The position numbers and the translations under genes were made by a program. From assembly GCA_030589605.1 (NCBI GenBank), contig JAUUVJ010000284.1, forward strand, positions 1 through 5,885: a DNA stretch of 5,885 bases, read 5' to 3'. Positions 1-5,697 of the stretch are shown here, one piece after another (positions within the stretch are counted from its first letter, which is position 1; every line of letters starts with the position of its first letter). Below the pieces are notes generated by a model that did no database searches, had not been told where the DNA came from, and saw only the letters and a list, made by a program, of their open reading frames with translations. This stretch comes from Candidatus Hodarchaeota archaeon (GTDB lineage Archaea; Asgardarchaeota; Heimdallarchaeia; Hodarchaeales; Hodarchaeaceae).

Positions 1-985
1 AAATTCGATTGAAAAGATCATCCTCTAGCAATTTTACTGCTGATTCGGTTGTTCCACCATGAATGAAACTTCCTACAAGACCTTTTTCTGACATAACTTC
101 ATGTACGAATTGAGTTGTTGCTAAACTAACTCCTCCTGCTCCAGCTTGGAAAGAAAACCCATTTTTTACAAAACCAGCTATTTGTGAGACCTTAATTACT
201 TGTTCAGCTATATCTAAGTGGCCTTGAGTAATATTTCGTCCAAGAGATCCTGATACGATTTTGTTGGAATCTCCGATACGGTCAACTGTGACAACATAGT
301 CTACATCACTTCCCCTAATACTTACAGGTGTGACTGGCTCTTCCATTAAATTATCTGTAACAAGAACTACTTTATCTGCATAAACAGAATCAGTATCATT
401 TCCAAATCCACAAGCCCCATAAGCGGAAGGTCCTTGACAACCATTCATATTTCCCATATCATCAACTGCAGGAGCAGCAATGAAGGATACATCAAGAGGC
501 ATAACTCCAGTTTCAACAGCTCTAGCTCGTCCTCCGTGTGATCTGAGGCTAGTAGGGATGTTAACTCCCCCTGTTGATACTGCTTTACCGATTGGTCCAT
601 TCATCGATCCTGAAATTGAACCAATCACTCCAGAATGAATATGTTCAATCAAAGGTTCATGATTAGGGAATAAAGCTGTTGATGCAAGAGTGAGGTTCTT
701 GATACCCATGCTAGCAATAGTATCCATTACTTCACAGATCACTAGATCCCCGGCTCTCAAATTATGTATAAACCCAACTGTCATTCCATCACGGAGTTTA
801 GTTTCCAAGATAACTTTTTCCAAATCATCAAAGAAACGTTTCTTCGTCGGAGTAACAAGACTTGAAGAGAATTTTCGTCCATGTTTTCTTCCTTTAGGGG
901 GTGTTGTATAAGCTCCTGTGTAAGGATTGTACTTTCTTCCAAAGATTTTTTCTGGTACTTCCCGTTTAGCTGCGTTTCTGATCAT
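1..985 (-). CDS. citF: Citrate lyase alpha subunit (citrate:acetyl-ACP transferase), 3' end outside window
   Basis: CitF is the alpha subunit of citrate lyase. It swaps the acetyl group on the acyl-carrier subunit for citrate, so that the beta subunit (CitE) can release oxaloacetate; the net reaction is citrate to acetate plus oxaloacetate, in the cytoplasm. Read on the minus strand from ATG at 985, the frame is open for 328 codons to the edge, about 60-65% of the usual 510-520 residues. It follows remembered E. coli CitF along its length: DGMTVGFIHNLRAGD (66-80), KNLTLAS (96-102), SHGGR (149-153), GDSNKI (238-243), FQAGAGGVSLA (279-289) and a HGGTTES segment (309-315). The start is supported by a GGTGAG Shine-Dalgarno site 8 nt upstream. 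No other citrate lyase subunit is visible; citD and citE would have to lie left of the window. Being the first gene after a divergent promoter differs from the enterobacterial citCDEFXG order. Family assignment is firm; activity depends on partners not seen. Confidence 0.93.
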   Translation of the reverse strand, partial: MIRNAAKREVPEKIFGRKYNPYTGAYTTPPKGRKHGRKFSSSLVTPTKKRFFDDLEKVILETKLRDGMTVGFIHNLRAGDLVICEVMDTIASMGIKNLTLASTALFPNHEPLIEHIHSGVIGSISGSMNGPIGKAVSTGGVNIPTSLRSHGGRARAVETGVMPLDVSFIAAPAVDDMGNMNGCQGPSAYGACGFGNDTDSVYADKVVLVTDNLMEEPVTPVSIRGSDVDYVVTVDRIGDSNKIVSGSLGRNITQGHLDIAEQVIKVSQIAGFVKNGFSFQAGAGGVSLATTQFVHEVMSEKGLVGSFIHGGTTESAVKLLEDDLFNRI

Positions 986-993
986 TTAAGCTT

Positions 994-999
994 CTCACC
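994..999 (-). promoter_or_regulatory. Ribosome binding site of citF
   Basis: On the minus strand this reads GGTGAG, which pairs with the 16S rRNA 3' tail (part of GGAGGTGAT). It lies 8 nt upstream of the ATG at 985 and decides that start. Confidence 0.7.
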
Positions 1000-1007
1000 A
1001 TTTTAGA

Positions 1008-1023
1008 AACCAGTTTTTAGGTT
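1008..1023. promoter_or_regulatory. Candidate operator dyad upstream of citF
   Basis: The 16 bp AACCAGTTTTTAGGTT have AACC/GGTT arms around an A/T core. The element lies just upstream of the citF ribosome binding site. Its first 12 bases match 11 of 12 bases at 1142-1153, in front of the divergent HD gene. A shared regulator site is an inference; short AT-rich repeats also arise by chance. Confidence 0.3.
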
Positions 1024-1043
1024 AATTTTGCAAAGTTAATGAA

Positions 1044-1060
1044 GGAAACATATATTTTTT
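1044..1060. promoter_or_regulatory. Candidate archaeal-type BRE/TATA box in the divergent spacer
   Basis: GGAAACATATATTTTTT holds a purine-rich, BRE-like GGAAA followed by a TATA-like run, which fits a rightward archaeal promoter. A start about 25 nt downstream would give a leader of roughly 90 nt for the HD gene. The same AT core read leftward (AAAAAATATATG) would give citF a leader of about 45 nt. Direction and function cannot be settled by eye, and other weak TATA-like runs exist (for example TTTATTTC near 1086). Confidence 0.35.
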
Positions 1061-1107
1061 GAGGTAGTTAATAGTTTTCAGAAAGTTTATTTCGATACAA
1101 AAATCCT

Positions 1108-1179
1108 CACCATCATGTCATCAAACGAAGATCCTTTGTTTAACCAGCTTTTAAAAGTGGTTTTAAGGTGATGATGGTG
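1108..1179 (+). promoter_or_regulatory. Possible start-sequestering inverted repeat in the HD gene leader
   Basis: CACCATCAT at 1108-1116 is the exact reverse complement of ATGATGGTG at 1171-1179, which contains every ATG candidate start of the HD gene. In the transcript the two 9-nt arms could pair over a 54-nt loop and hide the start region. The competing pairing TCACC (1107-1111) with GGTGA (1168-1172) would hide the Shine-Dalgarno core instead. Function is inferred only. Confidence 0.3.
1142..1162. promoter_or_regulatory. Candidate operator dyad just upstream of the HD gene
   Basis: This is a near-perfect palindrome of 21 bp: AACCA and CTTTT on the left are mirrored by AAAAG and TGGTT on the right, with one unpaired G at 1147. 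It ends 11 bp before the chosen start codon. It shares AACCAGnTTTTA with 1008-1019 in front of citF. A repressor site or an RNA stem is possible; no regulator can be named. Confidence 0.35.
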
Positions 1180-1728
1180 CACGATTATATTAAAAAAGAA
1201 TTTTCAAAACAATTAGACCAAATATCAGATGAGAATTTACGTAATAAAGTAGTTGATGTTTGTGTTGAAGCTCTTCAGATCGGAAACGATGGCTCTGGCT
1301 GGCTGGATATGAATTTTCCATTCACTCTTCTTATTCCTGATCTTGAAGTAAGTTATGCTGATCATGTCAGAATAGTAACTGATCTCGCGATTCAATCAGC
1401 TGACTTGTTATCGAAACAAGGAATTCCTATTAAACGTGATTTATTAATTGCTAGCGCGATTTTACACGATGTTGGGAAACCTCTCGAGTATGCTACAAAT
1501 TCTAAAGGTAATATAGGTAAATCCGATACAGGAAATCGTCTACGACATCCTGTAACAGGAGCAGGTTTAGCTATGAAACATTCTCTTCCCTATGAAGTAG
1601 TACAAAACATTTACCAACATTCATGGGAAGGCGAAAGAGGCCCTAAGCGGACTCCTGAAGGTGAAATACTACATAGATGTGATTTTTTGCATTTTGGACC
1701 TTTAAAATTGTCAAGAGAGCAAAAATGA
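1174..1728 (+). CDS. HD-domain metal-dependent phosphohydrolase of unknown substrate
   Basis: This is a soluble 184-residue protein of the HD superfamily, whose members are metal-dependent phosphohydrolases, often acting on nucleotides or cyclic nucleotides. The metal ligands can be read in order: H64 (ADHVRIV), H98-D99 (AILHDVGKP), H125 (LRHPVTGAG), H149 (YQHSWEG) and D170 (HRCDFLHF). The H...HD...H...H...D pattern, with two extra histidines, suggests a two-metal site. No signal peptide, membrane segment or second domain is seen. Four in-frame starts lie together (GTG 1168, ATG 1171, ATG 1174, GTG 1177). The Shine-Dalgarno core GGTG at 1167-1170 is too close to the first two, so I chose ATG 1174; GTG 1177 is equally well spaced. 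The stop lies 18 nt before the dehydrogenase start, so the two are probably one operon. Substrate and role are unknown; a signalling, nucleotide-cleaning or metabolite-phosphate role is possible. Family assignment is good. Confidence 0.85.
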   Translation: MVHDYIKKEFSKQLDQISDENLRNKVVDVCVEALQIGNDGSGWLDMNFPFTLLIPDLEVSYADHVRIVTDLAIQSADLLSKQGIPIKRDLLIASAILHDVGKPLEYATNSKGNIGKSDTGNRLRHPVTGAGLAMKHSLPYEVVQNIYQHSWEGERGPKRTPEGEILHRCDFLHFGPLKLSREQK

Positions 1729-1746
1729 TAAATGGAGAGTAAACTA

Positions 1747-2883
1747 ATGACAAAAAAATTTAAAATTGCCTATATGCCTGGTGATGGTATTGGTCAAGAC
1801 GTATTAGAGGCGTCTAAACTTGTTCTAGAAAAAGCTGATTTTAATGCAGAACTAATACCCTTAGATATTGGCTTTACGATATTTGAAAAAGAGGGAGATC
1901 CTCTTCCTGAGAGAACTATAGAAGCTTTGAAGGAATGTGATGCAGCACTCTTTGGAGCTATTACAAGTAAACCACGCTCTGATCCAAGTGTTCAAAGTGT
2001 GGAGAAAAAATTTGGAACTACTTATCGATCTCCGATTGTACGACTTCGCCAAGTTTTTGATTTATATTCTAACATGAGACCTTCGAAAAGCTATGAAGGT
2101 AATCCCTTAAACTTTAGAAAAATTGATGGTACTGTACCAAATATTGACATTGTTACGTTTCGTGAAAATACAGAAGGTTTATATGCGGGAATTGAATTTG
2201 AAAGTCTAATTCCTGAATTAAAGAAACTACCTAATTTCGCTTCTTTCCAAAAAAGAACTGGAGCAAAAGATGAAGATATTAGGGTTAGCTGTAGAGTTTT
2301 TAGTAAAGGTGGTTGTGATCGAATAATAAGAAAAGCCTTCGATTATGCTAAAGAAACAGGTAGAAATAAAGTTTGTGTTGTACATAAAGCCAATGTTATT
2401 CGTGCCACTGATGGATTGTTTCTAGAAACTGCTAAAAATATCGCAGGGGAATATCCTAATGTCGAATGGTGGAATGAAAACATTGACGCAACTGCAATGT
2501 GGCTTATGAAACGACCAGAAGAATATTCAGTAATTGTCAGTAGTAATATGTTTGGAGATATTATAACTGATCAAGCAGCTATGTTGACTAGTGGATTAGG
2601 ATTTGCAGCAAGTGCATCGACTTCTAAGGATTTTGGTGTTTTTGAACCTAATCATGGAAGTGCTCCTAAATATGCTGGTCAAGATAAAGTAAACCCAATC
2701 GCTGCACTGAAATCTATGTCTCTTATGTGGGAATGGCTTGGGTTAACCAATCTCTCAGAAAAACTAGAGAAAGCAATTGGTCAAAATGTTATCGAAGCAA
2801 AAGTTCGAACTTATGACATGGGTGGCAATAGTAGCACAACTGAAGTCGCAAAAGATATAGCTAGAATTTTTGAATCATTATAA
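1747..2883 (+). CDS. Isocitrate/isopropylmalate-family beta-decarboxylating dehydrogenase, probably NADP-dependent
   Basis: Members oxidise a 2R-hydroxyacid and decarboxylate it using Mg2+ and NAD(P)+. At 378 residues the length fits the compact form of the family. It opens with the conserved MPGDGIG (10-16). Residues equivalent to E. coli Icd substrate and metal ligands are present: S95, R101, R111, R139, Y146, K214, D248, D271 and D275. The cofactor loop HGSAPKYAGQDKVNP (303-317) matches the E. coli NADP enzyme, with K308, Y309 and V315 for K344, Y345 and V351; Y356 matches Y391, but R395 is replaced by glycine in TYDMGG. NADP use is therefore likely. The substrate loop RSPIVRLR (94-101) keeps the Icd serine but has Ile where Icd has Asn115, as in homoisocitrate dehydrogenases, so isocitrate is likely but not certain; isopropylmalate, homoisocitrate or tartrate relatives remain possible. 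ATG 1747 is preferred over ATG 1732 because TGGAG at 1733-1737 gives a 9-nt spacing. It follows the HD gene and ends in a terminator-like hairpin. Confidence 0.9.
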   Translation: MTKKFKIAYMPGDGIGQDVLEASKLVLEKADFNAELIPLDIGFTIFEKEGDPLPERTIEALKECDAALFGAITSKPRSDPSVQSVEKKFGTTYRSPIVRLRQVFDLYSNMRPSKSYEGNPLNFRKIDGTVPNIDIVTFRENTEGLYAGIEFESLIPELKKLPNFASFQKRTGAKDEDIRVSCRVFSKGGCDRIIRKAFDYAKETGRNKVCVVHKANVIRATDGLFLETAKNIAGEYPNVEWWNENIDATAMWLMKRPEEYSVIVSSNMFGDIITDQAAMLTSGLGFAASASTSKDFGVFEPNHGSAPKYAGQDKVNPIAALKSMSLMWEWLGLTNLSEKLEKAIGQNVIEAKVRTYDMGGNSSTTEVAKDIARIFESL

Positions 2884-2920
2884 TAGAAGATGGAGATTTT
2901 CTCTCCCTTTCTATCTTTTT
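2883..2920 (+). terminator. Terminator-like hairpin with T-tract after the dehydrogenase gene
   Basis: ATAGAA (2883-2888) pairs with TTCTAT (2909-2914), and GGAGA (2892-2896) pairs with TCTCC (2902-2906), with a small internal loop and the apical loop TTTTC. Five Ts follow at 2916-2920. This would end, or weaken, transcription of the HD-dehydrogenase unit before the MoaD-like gene. Archaeal termination relies mostly on the T-tract, so the stem may be incidental. Confidence 0.5.
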
Positions 2921-2950
2921 CTCTAAGAAAAATTGGTTGGAAAAATAATA

Positions 2951-3229
2951 GTGGTAATTACTGTAAATTTCTTTGGGCCATTAGCACAATGGGCTGGTAA
3001 GAAATCTTTTATTGGTGAGGGGAAAACAATTCATCAGGTATTTGAATCCTTGGAAGCTCAAATCGGAAAATCTGTACTAGATCATATATTAAATGAGGGA
3101 ACTGGAGAGTTGAAAAGTCATTTTCATGTTCTACTAAATGGGAAAGATACAGAATTAATGGAAGGATTAAGTGAAATTGTTCACGATGAAGACATTATTA
3201 CGTGTGTACCTCCAGTTGGAGGAGGATAA
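2951..3229 (+). CDS. MoaD/ThiS-family ubiquitin-like sulfur carrier
   Basis: Small beta-grasp carriers of this family are activated at a C-terminal Gly-Gly by a MoeB/ThiF-type E1 and deliver sulfur as a thiocarboxylate; MoaD does so for the dithiolene of molybdopterin. The 92-residue protein has the family pattern: a start strand ITVNFFGPLAQWAG (3-16), a helix HQVFESLEAQIG (28-39), a strand HFHVLLNGKD (57-66), then the acidic turn HDEDIITCVPPVGGG, which ends exactly at the terminal Gly-Gly-Gly. Its place ahead of an AOR gene suggests it serves the tungsto- or molybdopterin of that enzyme; this is inference from context. The open frame extends back to TTG 2933, but no ribosome site precedes that codon. 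GTG 2951, with GGTTGGA 9 nt upstream, puts the N-terminus where the family's first strand begins, so it is preferred. A ThiS-like or tRNA-thiolation role cannot be ruled out. Confidence 0.85.
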   Translation: MVITVNFFGPLAQWAGKKSFIGEGKTIHQVFESLEAQIGKSVLDHILNEGTGELKSHFHVLLNGKDTELMEGLSEIVHDEDIITCVPPVGGG

Positions 3230-3269
3230 TATCCTATATGTAAAATTACGGGTATGATGGGGGATAAGG

Positions 3270-3330
3270 GTGAAAAGTCGAAAGTTATTCGACAGTCTCG
3301 AAGAGTCAAGTATAGTCGAGAGTGAAAAGT
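3270..3330 (+). repeat. Two tandem hairpins framed by 9-bp direct repeats, ahead of the AOR gene
   Basis: The direct repeat GTGAAAAGT occurs at 3270-3278 and 3322-3330. Between the copies are two inverted repeats: GTCGAA (3277-3282) with TTCGAC (3288-3293) over a 5-nt loop, and TCTCGA (3296-3301) with TCGAGA (3316-3321) over a 14-nt loop. The block lies 100-160 nt upstream of the AOR start. It could be an operator array, a structured leader or an RNA-processing site. It does not match any riboswitch I can name, including the molybdenum-cofactor motif. Confidence 0.45.
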
Positions 3331-3346
3331 GAATAATAATATGATT

Positions 3347-3354
3347 TTTTTAAA
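3347..3354 (+). promoter_or_regulatory. Weak TATA-like box upstream of the AOR gene
   Basis: TTTTTAAA follows a purine/AT-rich stretch (GAATAATAATATGA) and could be an archaeal TATA element, giving a leader of about 50-60 nt. The match is weak and lacks a clear BRE, so the AOR gene may instead be read through from the MoaD-like gene. Confidence 0.2.
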
Positions 3355-3415
3355 GTAGATGTGTACAAAAAATCAGATAAAGCATTTCTTCTTGGCAAAA
3401 TCATAATCCATAATT

Positions 3416-3420
3416 GGAGG
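3416..3420 (+). promoter_or_regulatory. Ribosome binding site of the AOR gene
   Basis: GGAGG lies 9 nt before ATG 3430 and is the strongest Shine-Dalgarno site in the window. It excludes the longer reading from GTG 3361, which would have this site inside the coding region. Confidence 0.85.
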
Positions 3421-3429
3421 AAACAAAGT

Positions 3430-5613
3430 ATGGCCATTCTTGGTGAATTATCTTACGATTTAAAACCAGTAAAAAAAGGTTATTCTGGTAGAACACTTTA
3501 TATTAATCTATCTACAAATGAAATGAAAATTAAACCCGTAACTGATGAAATGAAAGAGAAGTTCATTGGTGGTAAGGGTTTTGATTTATATTTGATGTGG
3601 CATTCGATGCCAAAAGACCGGATAATCAAGTGGGATGATCCTGAAAATGAGATTTGTATCGCATCTGGTCCCTTGGGAGGAACAACGTATTATTCTGGGT
3701 CTGGAAAATCGATTTGTACCGCAATATCTCCTTTAACTGGTCAAATTATTGACTCGAATGTTGGAGGCTATTTTGGTCCTTATCTAAAATTTGCTGGTTT
3801 TGATGCTCTTGAAATACAAGGTAAAGCTGAAAAAGAAGTTGTAATCTTCATTAATGGTGATGATGGAGTTGTTAGAATCGAGGAAGCAGAAGAATTACCT
3901 GAAGAAGCTCATTTATTAACTCAGAGATTGACGGAAAATTATTCCACAGATAAATCTGAAAGAGAAAAATTCCGTGTATCAGTTGTTTCTTCTGGTCAAG
4001 GAGCGAAACATAGTAAATGGGGTGTTTTGAATTTTTCATGGTTCAATAAAAAAAGACAATGGGCCTCATATAAACAAGCAGGTCGCGGTGGTATTGGAAC
4101 TGTTTTCAAAGATAAAAAGGTAACAGCACTAGTTTGTAGATCGCCTAGAGTAAACCAAACCCTAAATAATCCTGCAGATATTGAGCTTGGAAAAGCTGTA
4201 GGAAAAGAACATAATCTAGAGATTGTGAAAAATGATCCGCTTCAAAATGAAATGAGAATTGTAGGAACAGCTCATCTTCCTGAAATCATGAATGATTTTG
4301 ATCTCTTACCAACAGAGAACTTTCGATTCGGAGCTCACCCTACTTTGAAAGGAGACAATTTTCCTTATTCTCGTGATGTATTCAAAAAGGTTTATGCCAA
4401 TCTTGGTAAAGGAGTAGATTCATGTTGGTTTGCTTGTCAAATTGCTTGTTCTCATTTTGCCAAAGATTATACATTAAAGACTGGTCATCTGAAAGGTGAA
4501 AAAGTTATTGTAGATGGTCCTGAATATGAAACAATTGCTGGATGTGGAAGTAACTGGGGTGTTTGGGATACTGATTGTGTTTTGGAAGCCAACTTCTGGT
4601 GTGATACTTATGGATTAGACACCATTTCTGTAGGAACTGGAATCGCTTTTGTTATGGAGTGTTATGAGACAGGAATTCTGAATAAAGAAATTACTGGTGG
4701 GCTCGAACTTAAATTCGGTAATGCAGAAGCAGCATTAGCATTACTTCACCAAATTGCTCATGGTGAAGGATTCGGAAAAATTGTAGGACAGGGTATTGCT
4801 GAAATGAAAAAATACTTTGTTGAGCATTATGGAGCTGATCCGCAGTTTGTACAAGACATAGGAATGGAGCATAAAGGATTAGAATTTTCTGAATATGTTA
4901 CGAAGGAATCATTAGCTCAACAAGGCGGATATGGATTAACTCTGAAAGGCCCTCAGCATGATGAAGCGTGGTTAATCTTTGAGGACGCTGTACGAGGAAA
5001 TCTACCTACCTTTGAAGATAAAGCAGAAGCTCTTTGGTGGTTCCCTTGTTGGCGAACATGGTTCAGTCTTAATGGATTATGTAAGCTCCCTTGGAACGAT
5101 GTTATTCCTCCTGATAATAATGAAAATCCTCAAAAACCTTTAACCTTACCTGATGCTCGTGCTAAAATTCCAAAACATGTTGATTGGTATGCACAGTATT
5201 TCAGTGGTGTAACAGGTAGAAAATCGTCTGCGGATGATCTTGTAAGTATGTCTGAACGGGTTTATAATTTTCAGCGGATTTGGAACGTGCGTCAAGGGCG
5301 AGGTTTAAGAAAAGATGATTCTAATCTTCCTTATCGGGCTGTAGGTCCTGTTACAAAAGTTGAGTATGAAAGTCGATCAGAAATGTATGACAAACAAATT
5401 TCCGAAGACATAGGTCAAGATATCACTGGTAAGTCAACTGAAGAAAAAATATCAATCCTACGAAAGTACCGTGAGGATGGTTACATTAATCTACAAGATG
5501 CAGTTTATAAACGCCGTGGATGGAGTCCAAAAGGTTGTCCTACCATTGATAAAGTAAAAGAATTGGGAATAGATTCTGAAGATGTGGTTAAAGTAATTTC
5601 TCCTCATCAATAA
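3430..5613 (+). CDS. Aldehyde:ferredoxin oxidoreductase family tungsten/molybdenum enzyme
   Basis: AOR-family enzymes oxidise aldehydes to carboxylic acids, or work in reverse, using a bis-pterin tungsten centre and a [4Fe-4S] cluster that passes electrons to ferredoxin. The 727-residue protein shows the family order: N-terminal pterin domain GYSGRTLYINLS (17-28), SGPLGG (79-84), AGRGGIGTVF (217-226), the EYET segment (365-368), the pterin-binding DTYGLDTIS (392-400), and the last cluster cysteine in NGLCKLPW (548-555, C551). The C-terminal SERVYNFQRIWNVRQG (608-623) and RRGW (695-698) are also typical. It is over 100 residues longer than the roughly 605-residue Pyrococcus AOR, partly through a charged helical stretch at about 645-690. 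The cluster motif is C332-xxx-C336-xxx-C340, not the usual CxxCxxxC. The aspartate of the classic DxxGLC motif appears to be Ser546. No signal peptide or membrane segment is seen, so it is probably cytoplasmic. The MoaD-like gene 200 nt upstream probably supports its cofactor. Subfamily and aldehyde substrate are not determinable. Confidence 0.93.
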   Translation: MAILGELSYDLKPVKKGYSGRTLYINLSTNEMKIKPVTDEMKEKFIGGKGFDLYLMWHSMPKDRIIKWDDPENEICIASGPLGGTTYYSGSGKSICTAISPLTGQIIDSNVGGYFGPYLKFAGFDALEIQGKAEKEVVIFINGDDGVVRIEEAEELPEEAHLLTQRLTENYSTDKSEREKFRVSVVSSGQGAKHSKWGVLNFSWFNKKRQWASYKQAGRGGIGTVFKDKKVTALVCRSPRVNQTLNNPADIELGKAVGKEHNLEIVKNDPLQNEMRIVGTAHLPEIMNDFDLLPTENFRFGAHPTLKGDNFPYSRDVFKKVYANLGKGVDSCWFACQIACSHFAKDYTLKTGHLKGEKVIVDGPEYETIAGCGSNWGVWDTDCVLEANFWCDTYGLDTISVGTGIAFVMECYETGILNKEITGGLELKFGNAEAALALLHQIAHGEGFGKIVGQGIAEMKKYFVEHYGADPQFVQDIGMEHKGLEFSEYVTKESLAQQGGYGLTLKGPQHDEAWLIFEDAVRGNLPTFEDKAEALWWFPCWRTWFSLNGLCKLPWNDVIPPDNNENPQKPLTLPDARAKIPKHVDWYAQYFSGVTGRKSSADDLVSMSERVYNFQRIWNVRQGRGLRKDDSNLPYRAVGPVTKVEYESRSEMYDKQISEDIGQDITGKSTEEKISILRKYREDGYINLQDAVYKRRGWSPKGCPTIDKVKELGIDSEDVVKVISPHQ

Positions 5614-5616
5614 TAG

Positions 5617-5648
5617 TCAGATAATCTTTTTCTGATATCCTTTTTTTT
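5617..5648 (+). terminator. T-rich terminator of the AOR gene
   Basis: TCAGA (5617-5621) and TCTGA (5631-5635) form a short stem just after the stop codon, followed by eight Ts at 5641-5648. The T-tract fits archaeal termination. It lies in the 84-bp spacer between two converging genes. Confidence 0.5.
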
Positions 5649-5697
5649 AATTCTACCTTTATTTTGAGAGGATAATTGATCACCAATTTTTGTAATA

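Noticed and set aside
690..911. 73-codon open frame on the plus strand
   Set aside because: It lies opposite the strongly recognised citF coding sequence, has no ribosome site and resembles no known family.
1732..1746. Five-residue longer dehydrogenase start at ATG 1732
   Set aside because: The ribosome site TGGAG overlaps this ATG and is correctly spaced for ATG 1747; the family's first strand starts right after 1747.
1861..2052. 63-codon open frame on the minus strand
   Set aside because: It lies opposite conserved residues of the dehydrogenase gene, and its translation is low-complexity with no recognisable motif.
2933..2950. TTG 2933 as the start of the MoaD-like gene
   Set aside because: No ribosome site precedes it, and the extra six residues are not part of the family fold.
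3361..3429. 23-residue N-terminal extension of the AOR from GTG 3361
   Set aside because: The strong GGAGG site at 3416-3420 lies inside it and serves ATG 3430, after which the family N-terminus begins. The extension has no signal-peptide or Tat motif.
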